DNA of 64,000 nucleotides, taken from NCBI GenBank assembly GCA_036971715.1, contig JAVHJL010000002.1:4744501-4808500 (forward strand), read 5' to 3'. Every line of letters begins with the position of its first letter. Position 1 is the stretch's first letter. Positions 43,396 to 55,970 of this stretch are shown here, piece by piece. The position numbers were made by a program, and so were the translations under genes. This DNA comes from Arthrobotrys musiformis. Its lineage: Eukaryota > Ascomycota > Orbiliomycetes > Orbiliales > Orbiliaceae. The notes under the pieces are model-generated. The model was not told the DNA's origin, did not search any database, and saw only the letters and a program-made list of their open reading frames with translations.

Positions 43396-46300
43396 GGCTT
43401 GTCTTTGGAACGTTTTCAATTCTAATCTCAGGTTACACAAGGGTATGTTACTAGGGTGATGTGGAAGGCATTTAGTTAGCGTCGAACAAGGGACGGAAAA
43501 ACCAGGTATAAGTCCAGGCCCAGCATGAGTGAAACATACTCTAGGTCTATGTATGGTTAAGCGATTCGGTAAGCGTGATGTTTCAGCTTCGGCTTCTTAG
43601 TTTATTATCTGAGATGTTTCAGGCGTAAATATCCTGTTGTTCTTGTGGAGTTGTAGAGAAGATTGAGAATAATAATGATAAGGCGACGAATTGTGGGAGG
43701 GGAAAATGCTGATGATGTAGTGTGAATGGATACAGAGGACTGTGTTCAAGTTGGCGAGGCGCGAACTTTATAGCCATTGTTCTTTAACAATGAATGCAAT
43801 GATTTCTTTTGCGTCGTGCCACATAGATATCGATTTATTAGTTGATAGGGATGAATCTAATTTAACAATATCCGCCTCATGACATCAGAGGTTGGAGGTG
43901 TCGATGGGCAGCTGGGCGTGTTATGGGTCACAAGATTTCGAAAGGAACGACAAAAGGCCAACGTCTCAAGCGTCAGTGCCGCAATGGCGGCGGGCGGGCA
44001 GAGCAAGGTATCGCCACTAAGCGTTCGGAAAGAGAGGTGCGGAAGTGAGCTACTCTTTTGCCTGATTTGGGAACGAAACAAGGAGGGTCTTCGCCTACGC
44101 CGCACTTTAGCAGCGAGAATTTAACAGGGATAGGAAAAATCAAGCCGCTAATAACACCTGGCGCCATAGGCGGTATTTTTCGGAGAGCCGATATTCGGTG
44201 CTTGCGGTCTGGGGAATATACGTCCTGCATACTTGGACCAATAATGTTCAACATGAATGTGAACCAGCTGCTGGGAGCCTGTCTGTGCCAGACGCATAGA
44301 GGGGAGGATATGAAGCTCTAGGAAATAATCTCGAGTTCATGGGTTCGGGTGTCTAAGTCCCGGTAAGGCCACGGTACCATGTTAAGAATAACGGATTTTG
44401 GGACCAGGTTCAATACGGGCAAGGGTAATTTCCAAACCTTGTACCGTGACAAAGTCCCTTCAGATTGGTTTTAGGAAGCGTGCCAGGATGTTAAGACCAA
44501 TTTGTCGGGTCTGTACAGGATCCCGTATGCAAATGTTACGGTATAGCTGTTTTGTTCCATGGACTCGTCCGACCCACTCAAATGCAAAACGAAGGTTGCA
44601 GCGGTGTATCATTTTGCCCGATCTGAAAATATGAGTCGAGGCCTTGAGAGCTTCGGTGTTATTATTCGAGAGTAGCAAGCGCAAAGCCCCATATGTAGGG
44701 ATACTGTGATTCGATGTTGCTTTGCAGGGACGATTATAATGAGGTGCTGGTTTTAAACGAATGAAATCCTTGACGCCTGCATAGCCAGGGAGCTGGCTAA
44801 GGTGATAGAGCTGAGTCGTAGCTTGAAGCAGCTAGCTCAAGTGTTCCGTGCCGTATAGTATAGTAAGATCGTGAGAAAAGAAGATCCGTGTAAGGCAAAT
44901 GAAGCAAGGTTATGAGTAGCAGTTCACCGCCGTCAAACTCTCAGCCTAGCGAGAACCCGTTTAAAAAAAGAAGAGGATACAGATTGAACGAGGCGGTGAC
45001 AATGAGCGCTGATTTCGGCCCACTAACAACCAACGATAATAATATGGCACAAGACGCATGCTAAAACAAATCAATCCGTCGTTCTGGCCGTCTTCAAATT
45101 GGCGTCAGGACTTCCAGCGGGGCGTCTTTTCTCGACTGCGTCAGACCCATTCCACAAAGCAGAAGTTCTTAACGTTAAAACTTGTATTAAAACGCGGCGT
45201 ATATGTATGTATGTACCTTGGTGTTATAATGATTCGAAGCCGGGGGACGTCGAGACGCATGCGAGCTGCGGTGCAGCTCAACAGACGAGCGCATGAAGTG
45301 CATTCATGCGCAGGGATAGGTTGCCTTATGCTCGATGCTTATGCACAACAGTCGACCGGACAAACAATAGTATTGTTTGCCGCGAGCATACAGGAGCTCC
45401 TTGACCCCACAGACGCTTGTCATAGTGGGCAGTGCCGTATGAAAAGGAGCGGTACGAACAATGGCCTTGTTCACGTTTGAGGCTCGAGGCAAAGTCGGAT
45501 TTCCCTATTCAGCTAGGCCAAGGCCGCCAACGCAAATTCTTAGCCAACGCCTTGTTGGAACCGCCTTCGCTTCTATCACGTGACTGACACCAAGAGGACC
45601 AGGGGTTGCCAAGAGATGCGGCCCAATTTGGCAACATTCTTACCAGATCAACCAATAGAAACGTCGCACAGGAGCCCTCATAGCTGCTACAACCCACCGC
45701 ATTGCAATGCAACGCAATCGAACTGGAATTGTTCAAGCTCGTCTGTCCGAACTATGCAAAATTGGCAACCTGGGTTGAATGCTTATGGATGTATTCCCCC
45801 TCTCGACTCAGTGCTTGTTCATTCTGTCAACTGCACTCGTTGTTCATGAAAGATTAAATGCACATGCAATTAATTAACTGACCCGAGACCAAGATCGAGC
45901 TATAGCGCTAATAGAGTGTCTATGGCACAGCTTCGGATCCTAGACCACCTTAGAATTTCGGGTTCTCCTTCAGCTGATTTCAATCGATCTGTGGATCTTG
46001 TACTAGCGGATCGGCGGATCCCACCAATGGAGGATCAAACTCAGACCGGTTAAGTCTTTTTGTACATATACATGTACCGGCAGTCGTTACTTATGCTTGG
46101 TGGTGGCACAGATGCAAGGCGTCAGGCCCACAAAGGGGTTGAGTCAAGTTCTGGCCTTAACCAGCTAGCTCCCCAAAATCAAGAAACCCCCTTTCTATTT
46201 CCTTTTAGAATTTTGAGCCGGTAGACGTTTCTCGATCGATGGAAAATATCGAGGATCACAAGGTACTCGGGCATCGACCAATAGGAAAGGATATCTTGAT

Positions 46301-48495
46301 GTAGATGCATGCCCATATGCGAAGCTAGTGTTCTTGGGACTATAGCGGCAATATGCAAAAATGGGGCATATAGTCCTTCGTATCCCACCATGATACCACC
46401 ATCACACTATGGCTCGTAGTACATCGAGACCCAATAGTCGAATCGACCGATCAATATGATACCTGTTCTAATCCTGATCTGCAAACCGGGCCATCAAGTA
46501 AGAGTTTAATTTCCAATTTTCGCGTCCCTAGGAGCTCTCTGATATTCTGACCCTTTTCTACTTTCTCAATGTCTAGCAATCTTTCGAGGCCACATATGCA
46601 CATGTGTGCTGGGGGCAACGCCTGAAGTGGACCACCAGAGGATACGAGATTGTAGAGCCACGGATCTTGCATACGAGTCAAATAAACGCATAGGGCGCTT
46701 TGACATCAAACTTCTAGAAGATCGATGATATCATGCTCCAAGTCACCAGTTGGGTTAATCCTTTCTAGCCAATGCTGGTCTCGTTCTGGGACGTCACAAA
46801 GGGATATCTGTCATTGCTATATCTACCAACGGGCGATCAGCCACATGCACAATATCCGAGGCTGAAAATTATTTGGGCCACCCTTAAGCATTCTTAGCTT
46901 TCGAAACGCTCCCGCACTGTGCGCATGTAGTCTCGAGGCCAGGTGCACATGCATCCGCGGGTGGAGCCGTAAAGTCATACTAATCTATTATATCTGCGTG
47001 ATCGTGTGTAGCGTCATAGCTAGGACATAAAGCCTCAATTATTGGTATATTTTGTACCGCCGACGCAATCTGAGAAGGCCTGCTTGCCACCCCAAGCTAC
47101 ACGCCGTAGTTGAAATGCTATGACAGCTTTTTATCGACTTGTCACCGGACCAAAATTCCAATGAGTCAACAGGTTTTAATATTGAAAGTCAGCTTAGTTG
47201 AATTCAAATAACTAGAATTTCACAGCCAATGTAATTATTACGAAAAGTCCAAATACTAATGAGAGAAAAAAAAAAAGGGGGGGGGGAGGGTTCTAGTATT
47301 GCATGCTACACTGACACAAATTGTGTTAAACATGCAGGTCCCGGTGGCTATGGATCTGATACCAATTGATATGTATTATGTGCAAATTTGCAATAGAAAA
47401 CACCGTATTTCCGAAAACTCAGGTGTATCTGTCCATGCGTCTCATCTTAGGTATGCCGAGGAAGAGGAAAAACAAGTACATCATGTTTTGAGAGCCTGGT
47501 CTATTTTCGGAGGCGTACCGTGTAATATAATACCAGAGATAAGTAATGAGTCCGTTTCGCCACTCCACGATGCGCCGGGTCTTCGCACACGGTCAAATAA
47601 ATTTTATATTCAAAGTGGTCTCATCCCCAGACGTCACAATTTAAAGCGGACGCTCAAAATCAAATTAGATACATACTAGGCGCAGTTATACGTTATATAT
47701 CAAGATGGCAAAATATACATCCCTTTTTTGGCGATTTACCGCCACGACGGTCTGTTTCTAACATCCTGGCAGCGAAAAAGTGATACCGTGGTCGTTTTGA
47801 GGCTTTAAGGCCTTTCACTGCATGCATGCGCATGTTTGTATTTTTTAATGCGTGACATAGGTACTGGGTGGACATATCCATAGCATACATACGTATATAC
47901 AGCCAATTCATCGAATCCCAGACGTCACGTATGACTTACAGCTATGTATACCAGAGGGGCTATGAAAGGCTACCCACTGCGCCCATATACGTATATACAT
48001 GGTCAAAACTTTCGCCGCCTACCGTGAGGCAAACTTCTGAGATATTCTAGTAAACGTACACGGATTTGATTACAGCTGTGAGTCACTGATAGCTAAATAC
48101 CTATATTGAGACCTCAAATCCATAGGCGGAATCGAATGATGATGACGTTTCGAATTGCGTATGGTAGAGCTTAGATGACCAGGTGTCAGATGCCATGGTT
48201 AGTCAGATATATGCATCGACTCGGCACAGGCCCAACGTGGTCAACGTGTGTGGTGTTGAGGACCCGGCCTATTTTTGGACTAAACTCGAACCCAACACAG
48301 GCGGGACTGAATCCAACACATAGTCACAAAAAGCCCCAGATTCATGGCAGGTTCTCGTGTAGTCCCAAGGCTGGGCTCTCATTCATGCATGCAGTTCCTA
48401 AGCTACCAGCAGGAGAATGAGACCAAGCTTTCGGGCCGCTATACTGGAAATCTTGGTTGATATATGTAGATTTAAGCCTGAATAGTCTTCAGCTT
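43396..48495. other. gene-free region
   Basis: About 5.1 kb after the RNase III-like gene's start. A TATA-like TATAAAG (minus, about 43767) is the only promoter-like site seen. An A-run directly followed by a G-run lies at about 47265-47287. Open frames at 45058-45480 and 47299-47679 lack domains or codon bias. No gene or intact mobile element recognised. Confidence 0.4.
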
Positions 48496-48526
48496 TATCT
48501 CGTAAACCAGATGCTACTGTGTCTGA
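48496..48526 (+). repeat. dispersed 31-bp repeat, copy 2
   Basis: Begins TATCTCGTAAAC and ends CTACTGTGTCTGA; 29 of 31 bases match the copy at 26775-26805 (opposite strand). Confidence 0.7.
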
Positions 48527-49461
48527 GTAACTATTCCTAAATCTATTTGTGTGCTGCTTTTTAAGCTATCAATTGATCAATTGTGGGGTCTATAAAATCA
48601 TACAGACTATATAGGTGCCTAGGCCGGCTTCTTCGATTACAGGCGCTATTGAGGTTCCGACCCGAGTGAACATTTCTTCGAAGTTTTTATCTGATCTATA
48701 TTCGCAGACGTCTAGACGCAAACCGAAAGACCTAAAGCTAGAGAACTAGCTGCAAGGCCTTAAGGACACTCCACAAATTTGCAAAGCTTTAAAGTCAAGT
48801 TATATATATTGGTAGCTTTCCTTTTTGGAAACGCGAGAATTCAATTCGTTGTCACAAGATCGAATTTAAGGGATTTTTTTGGGGGAGAAGAAAGATGGAT
48901 GTATTAGAAGCTAGCTATAGCCGGCTCCATGGTAGTCATTTCGCAAGCCAACGGTAGCCCAACTACCTACGTATACTTTAGAATGGCCCTCCGTCTGTTG
49001 ATGGTATTTTCATGCAGAACCTGGGTGTTGTGTATAGCATCTGCGTATAATGGTATGAGACTATTTCGGCCCGAGGGCGAACTAAAACAGCGATGACTGC
49101 TGAAAGCTCACAAATGTAATGTCTCAACGTCTGTAAGTACATAAATGGTATATGGATATAATAAGGCTGGCCTCGCAGGGCGAGACAAATACGTATGCGC
49201 AACAACCTTACGGAGGGCAACATGTTTCTGGTCAGGCAGAAACACGATAGAAATCTGACGCTCAGTTTCAATTCTATTTTAAAGTTAGGCTAGCTAACTA
49301 AATTCAATAGTCCGATTCCCGAAGCCTGAATTCAAATGAAGAATATAAATGACAAGAATATCGAGATTAAACAGCGATCGCAACTTGACTGCCCAGTACA
49401 AAAAATTGAACACCTAGCCGGGTATAAATACCTCAATTCTATATTGATCAAGAACGATTAT
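48527..49461. other. gene-free region
   Basis: Nothing supported between the dispersed repeat and the stop of the rhodopsin-domain gene; AT-rich with short palindromes. Confidence 0.4.
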
Positions 49462-51163
49462 TCACCTGGTCCGAAGCGTTTCACCTGTCCTGATCATGGC
49501 TGCAGGAACATGAACAAGCTTCCTTACACTCTCTGTTTCACTGCTACTATCTCTATCTCTTTCTCTGCCCGCAACTTCAATGTTCTGCTCAATCACCGTT
49601 GTTTGTTTTATCCCGCCCATCGACGTCCCAGACGTTAACTGCACCAATGTCGGTTTTCCATGAATGGAGTTCGAGTTGTTGCAAAGCGGTTTCACGTTCT
49701 CGCCGCTAATCCTCGTACTATATCTTGGCTGTTGGGAGCTCCCGCCGGACACCCCTACATCTCGAAACCCCATCTCCAACTCTTCATCCGTAGTTGTGAG
49801 CCCCATTTCGTTGTTTTTGCTCCGTTTCATTTTATCGGAAAAGACGCGCCCACCGCTACTGATTCTCTTGCCACCGGATGCATTCCGATAATCTCGATAG
49901 CTGGGTGGCTGGGATCCGCTAGCGGTTGTGCCAAAGATAGAGGGGGCCATGAGTGAGAGGAGAGGCTTGAGGGCTGGGAGACAGGCGCAAACAATTGATA
50001 TGTTCATTTCGATAGCGGACCAATAAGCCGTTGCAGGCTGGTCCCAAGTTGGATCCATAGATTTAGAGAGGATGATAAGGAAACGCAGGCGAAGAATGGA
50101 AACGATACAAATGCTATTTGGTGAATGGTTGTATTAGTCAACTTCAACCCTTTCTACAACCTGGCGGTCTGGGTACGAGACAGCTCTTTCGAGTTAAAGC
50201 ATCGATGAGGGGGGTAGTTCTTACAAGAAACCGAGTGCGAAAATCATCATGAGTGGGATCTTTTGCCTCTTTGGCATGTTTAATTTGATAATAACGGGAA
50301 GCGGAAGGATGGCAATGCTGAAGTCGGTGAATATGTTGAGACCGGCATTGGCAAACCACAGAGCTTCCCGTGGGATGCACTTAGCAGTCTATTAAAGGTT
50401 TCATTATCAGCTTTTCATCAAGATCGAGGCGCCCTGGGCTTTAATACTTACTGGGTCGCCTGTCCAGAAGGCTTCTACGGGCACACAATTGAATACTGCC
50501 GTCAAAATAGCCTCCGTCGCATACCCAAACACTATAAACATCATAACGTATGCCGCGACTCTAAACACTTTACTGTTGAATATTCTGAGATATTGGAGCA
50601 AGATTGCGGTTTTGGTGAGAGTTAGGCTGAAGTTGTATGCGACGATGCTAGCAAAGAGGTACTAAGTGGGTGGAGTAAATTTAGAAACTATCTCACGCAA
50701 GCCAATAGACCCGAGCTAGAATGCTACGAGTCTGTAGGATACAATCATACCTTGAGAGAGGTACTCCAATCCGCGAGATCCACTTCGGCGAAATGCCTTC
50801 CGGTGCCATATTGAACCTCTAAAATATTTAGTCAGATGAATTGGGACTGTTTAAGTGATCTTGTAAATACGAATATACTTACGAAAGACCTGACAAACAC
50901 CTGTTACTATCGAAGCGGCCTATGGATATCCGGTTATTCTTCGTGTCATCTAGACTCCGCATAATCGCCCAGTAGAAGAGTCTTACCATTGCTATAACTA
51001 AAAAGTAGTCTTCTAATCCCGGCCGCCGAATAATAATGAATCTTGTTACAGCCCGTAACGATACAACGACCAAAGCAAAGGCTGTGAATGTGATTACTAT
51101 GGCCGCCGTCATCGGCCCACGAGTCTCTCCCGAAGGAGGAGCCACTGGACGAGCTTCGCTCAT
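49462..51163 (-). CDS. fungal rhodopsin-domain (PTH11-like) seven-TM protein
   Basis: Integral membrane protein of the large fungal rhodopsin-fold family that includes PTH11-type receptors. Six exons: 51163-50987, 50919-50883 (only 37 nt), 50818-50751, 50661-50452, 50388-50225, 50113-49462, giving 435 residues; introns 67, 64, 89, 63 and 111 nt, all with GTAAG or GTATG donors. Family marks appear in order: FALVVVSLRAVTRF and GLEDYFLVIAM (TM1-2), YGTGRHFAEVDLADWSTSLK, TKTAILLQYLRIF, FNCVPVEAFWTGD, CIPREALWFANAGLNIFTDFSIAILPLPVI, then FICIVSILRLRFLI and the end of TM7 near ACLPALKPLL. The last 130 residues are a hydrophilic Ser/Gly/Thr-rich cytosolic tail. No CFEM domain is present. Ligand and signalling role are unknown; family members range from surface sensing to no known role. 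Confidence 0.9.
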
Positions 51164-54100
51164 GTCGTCTACTCGTTTCGACCGCTGGATTTTCGCCTTT
51201 AAGGAAGGCAAATTGGACTATTATTTGTACTAATATAGGTATCCGAAAACCTTCGACGGCTTAGAGGCGCCCTAATCGGAAGCTACCAAAGGTTCCACTA
51301 TCTTTTGAAAAAAAAAAAAAAAAAAACGCCGACGCTAAAGCTGCACAACCGGCAGATAGAAGTGAGAAAAACCAAGAAAGAGATATACGAATTCAAGAAA
51401 ACCAGAGGGAGACGTGGGCTATAAGTCTTGTGCGGGCGCCCTTCTCCACAAGCCTAGAACTTGGCGTATTCCGACCCCTCTGTTGCTCGCTGGAACTGCA
51501 GGTTTAGCCCCCGTAAAAGCTTTGTCCTTGCTGTGTAGGTACCCTGCGGGATGGGTGTGCGCATGCGCATTTCCCCTTGGATCCATGGAGCGCCAATCCG
51601 TCGACTTTGTTGGATATCAATTTGTGTTCCATTGAGGAGGATTTGACCAATTTTGTCTCATTCTTTTCACCCCCTTGCGTTGATAGCGGTGTAATCAATC
51701 CCTTGTCTTGTCCTTTCTTCCCATTCGAGCCCTTGGACGAATGCGCAATTCACAGCTCATATGCATATTCACCCAAAATTTTGCCTGTGGGGCGGGATCT
51801 TAGCTTGGGCCACTCCGCATGATCCACGATCAAATAAAAAGAGAAAAAGACGAAGCGAAAGAAAGGGAAAGGGAATTTGCAAGGTTACGCCTGTCCCGAC
51901 GGATAAGCGAGCTCTTTCGCTGTCGGCTGAGAAGGGGGGATAAATTATCAACCCCTCTCTAAAAATTGACGCAGGAGAATCGACCCTAATATATTCTAAG
52001 GCAGCTGGAGCTGAAGGGATAGCTACGTGCGATCGGCGATCTAGATTCTCAACATGTGGATGAACTCGTGAAAACGGTTGTAAGTCACGTTCTCTCTTAT
52101 AAGATTTTTCGGGTTTGGTAATTGAACGGGTGGGTTGTGTTTCTCTTGCTTTTGATGCAGTGCACTGCACTCTAGCTAGACAAAGTGACCCTATCGGTAC
52201 GCCAGTATCGAGATTATTTAACCATTGCAATAGGCACCATGACGATCAATTGAACCGCTTGCTTGATACCAAAGCACACACCTTCTGTTATATGGTTTTG
52301 AATAGCCTGTCCCAATGGTAAGGGTGATTACTTCAGCAATTTTGCCAGCGGGAAAATGTGAACGATTCGGATAAATAGCCCCTACCCACAAAACGACATG
52401 CGTACATCAAAAAATGGAGATGTAAAGGCGGGGACGGGAAATGCGGGTTTGGATTCATTTAGAGCTCCACTTTACAATGTTTTCGGGAACTCCACTTTGT
52501 CGAGGGATTGGTCTGGGATCAAGCCTTATTAGGGCCGAAATAAACGTTCTATAGTGACAACGAAACAATGTTTGGTAATCCAGTTATCGCACCCCGACAC
52601 CAATATGGCGGCCAATGGATACATTTTCCCGTACTCCCTGGAAATCTACATAATGTTCTTGGAAGCAAGGGCGGCGCCCTTTATGGATCTCTCGCTTCTC
52701 GGATTTAGGATCTTCGAATTACCAACTGTATGTATCTTCAAAGACAGCGTGGGCGGCCACTACATACTACTGAAATGTCCATGCACATACTTATACATCG
52801 CTAGGTCTCGCCATTGAGGTAAGGGGCACAAACAGTCCGGCCGCGACCAGCACACCCACACATTTGGTAAATACTATGAAATACAGACCAATCGCCTGGT
52901 ACAATTTCTATAGCTGGCCCGGTTACGAGGGCTGTCGACTGCTAAAAATTTTATCGCCCTACCCTCTTTCTAGCCCCTGTCTTGCCTGTTTTCTATAGTT
53001 CTTCGTCCGGGCCGATAAATTAATTCAATCGATAGACTTCAGTCCGTACTAAGGCTGTGGCCTCCGGTTAGTATGCAATATTTCAGCCAGAATTCGGCTA
53101 AATTAAATATATCCATCGATCAGATCCTATGATCCTGACTTGTGCTACCGGGACATTTTAAAAGTCGATTCCTTCTTGCGTCCGTGCGCAACAACACGTT
53201 CACTAGGTACGATCTAACGCACCCAGGTCGAGTTCCTTTTTTTTGGTCGTTTCCGAATTCTTTCCTCCATCTTCGGAATCACTAATACTTGGTTCCAATC
53301 GGTATCTTGAGTGAGGGCATCATGTTGGAGGTCGGATTGTGACTACTAATCTCGATCTCGCCCCCGTATACTCGAGTACTCACACTAGCTAACTCTAGAT
53401 TAATGCACATCGGGAACGAGACTTGGTTTTAATCAACGTTCGAATATATTTTATTTAACCCATGTTGCCACAACTCAACTTGAGGATATAGATATCCGAC
53501 AGGCCGAGTTTTGGGTTGGTCATGGTGTCTATCAGATCTGCAGATAACATTCAAGCCGGGTGCTGTTTTCTTGAATAGATGAATTTCCAGAGTTTCCGCG
53601 ACGTGCGTGCCAGAAGCTTTATAAATTTAGCTGTAGACGCACAGAAATCCGCGATTGAAAACATTGTTGATACAAGGGACCGAGGTTTCGTTGAAGGCCT
53701 AAGCCTCATACATGGGATAGGTCGGCTAGTACTACAGTATTTAAACTCAATGCCAGGTAAAAATCATGTATGTACATACATATATCATAGAGGCGGTATA
53801 ACGGCGCGTGAGCCAGGTATTTACATGTACAAGACAAACATATATGTCAGGCAGGAGTGTTTTACGTCATAAATCGTAGCCGTTGGCTTACAATAATTAC
53901 ATTACTAAGACCTCTTATATTAAAATCATAGATAAAGTCCTCTATGGAGCCATAGCTAGGTTAGCATCGACCAAGTTTGTGAAGTAGCATCGCGTATACG
54001 TTTAGCGTTATCCTTGTAAATACTCGTCAACCGGGGCTAGTGCGGCTAGGCTTAAGCTACAGATGGACAACAGACATAACTATACTAATATTACTTCGTG

Positions 54101-54408
54101 AATGAATGAGTACAAGGCATAGGGGATAATGAAATTTAATGAGTTGACAAACAGGAACTAAACTGGTCTCGTAACGAGACCGCACAAAGAGTAACTGAAC
54201 CAAGCATGATTTATCTGCGATCTCCGGATCTGCTTAATTCATAACATCTAGGCGACCAACAAGAAAAGAAAAAGCTTTCAGAACCACTCACAGGTAACAA
54301 CTAAATTTATATCAAAAAGGGGCAGACGGACTGGTATCCCCCGGTACCGTGGTGCGCTTCAAACTTCCTCGATATTGTCTTCCGTACCCATACACCCATA
54401 TGGCATGA
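51164..54408. other. gene-free region
   Basis: About 3.2 kb. An 18-base A-run lies at about 51309-51326. A single open frame at 53579-53760, opening with ATG and ending at a possible GTAAAA donor, could be a lone exon but joins to nothing. A 17-base near-palindrome, GGTCTCGTAACGAGACC, is at 54165-54181. No gene called. Confidence 0.4.
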
Positions 54409-55832
54409 TTATTGTTGTCCAACGCTTGATGGCTGATTTAAATCGATTTCCTCTCCGTCGGTACCGCGATGAAACCCTTGGGTGGAATCCGTAGGGGATA
54501 TAAGTTTCGAGGCTGGGCCGCTATCTATTGCGATTTCCCGCTTCCACGGTTTACCGTAACTCGCCCGGTCGCCGTACCGAAGACCACCATAATAGCTGTA
54601 TGGAGGGAGATCATCGGGTCCCTCAAGAGGAGGGTCTAGTTCGTACGCAGATGGCCTAAATGGACCGCTATCTAGCCATGGAGGTGGTTGGTCAGTGGGT
54701 CTTACTGCCGGCCCACGCGCCCAGCCCATGAAATCCCATGGACGACGCGGGACGGCGAGACCATGCATTTGCCACCAGTAATGTGGATTATCATTTCGGA
54801 TTGTTTCTGGTATTCTGTTAATTGCATCCTGAAAGTCATCACGGGTCGCCCCTGGAAAAGCAGCCATGTTGGCGATCGGTTGTACAAGTACTGCGGTACA
54901 ATAGCACGCTATCCACTCGACGACGGTCAATGCAAATGGTCAGCGGGTGGTCTACGACTCCAATACATTGAAGAAAAAACAACGGGCCAAAATGGAAAAG
55001 AAAAGAAGCTTTCCAATTCGATTTTAGAGAGAGCCGCCCCTGCTAGACCCGAAATATTGAACTTACCAAACACAACGGAGCATCTATCAGCTTGGCGCTG
55101 ACTCCCACATGAGTTAGTATTCGTCCGAGGCACTATTTTGCCGTCTTCATTACAATTGCAAGCCCCCGAGCAAGCTAATTGATATGACTCGATCTCAACC
55201 CACCCATCTGGCTCATGAGGGTACAACTCTTTCCACTCAGGCCACTTTTCTAGGGGGAATCCTGCCGGGTTAACATACGGCGTAATGTGGTATGCTACTT
55301 TCGGCGAGGCGCATTTGACCCTGGCTCTACCATTCATGTAGAAGAAGCTCGGGCTAATGGTTACTTTCTTGAATATTTTTCTGACGGGCTCAGAGCTAGT
55401 TTTGTTTATTTCGTTATTGGTAGTGGTTTTAGTCGGGGGTTCGCTAGTTCCCAAATTGGTTGGTTTGATTATACTGGTGGTGTAGTCTCCTGTCACGGCG
55501 GGTGGTAACGCTGTTGCCAGAGCACTAGGAGCGTTAGCGCTAGGGCTTAGGGGTGACGTCGGAAGCGCGCTGTTGAATATGGCCTTGGGACCGAGACCAG
55601 TTGGGGGGCTCTCTTCGTGAATAGTTGTATTATAATAATTGGGAAATTGAGGGCTACCAGTGTGACTAGTATAATCTCCTCGAGTGGTGATGTTTTGACC
55701 GGGATGATGGTCTTGATGCACGGTCGTGAGAGGTGCAGTGTACACCTGACCGAGGCCCATCAGGAATAAGATATTAGTCGTAAGGCTGAAATAGCGCGCC
55801 GCGCAACGAGAGAGCTTCACCGTCAAGGGCAT
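54409..55832 (-). CDS. secretory-pathway protein with Cys-rich core and Pro-rich tail, uncharacterised
   Basis: Two exons, 55832-55067 and 54908-54409 (intron 158 nt, donor GTAAGT, acceptor GATAG, phase 1), 421 residues. A second acceptor (GCAG, exon from 54890) is also in frame and would drop six residues, so the exact join is uncertain. The N-terminus has a hydrophobic signal or anchor after a short basic lead (LTTNILFLMGLGQVYTAP). A Thr/Ser/Pro-rich segment with several N-glycosylation sequons follows (NITT, NYYNTT). Residues about 155-265 form a Cys-rich region: RVKCASPKVAYHITPYVNP, then CSGACNCNEDGKIVP, SCGSQRQADRC and, across the splice, ACYC. The C-terminal 150 residues are Trp/Pro/Tyr-rich without cysteine (WWQMHGLAVPRRPWDFMGW). 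Probably extracellular. No family named. Confidence 0.7.
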
Positions 55833-55963
55833 TTTGAATTACTACAGAGGTGAAGGAGCTTGTGGTGGGGAATATGGCCATGGGTAGCCTACGGGGGGCG
55901 AAGTGGCTTAATTAAGACCAAAAAATGGAAGCATTGGAGCATGCCTGTACCTCTAGCTCAAAG

Positions 55964-55970
55964 CTTTATA
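55964..55970 (-). promoter_or_regulatory. possible TATA box
   Basis: Reads TATAAAG on the minus strand, about 132 bases before the ATG at 55832. Confidence 0.35.

Noticed and set aside
51769..52230. Minus-strand 153-codon open frame
   Set aside because: No domain, no codon bias and no clear start; length is within chance.
53579..53872. Plus-strand open frame of 97 codons
   Set aside because: The first 60 codons look protein-like and end at a possible donor, but no second exon fits.
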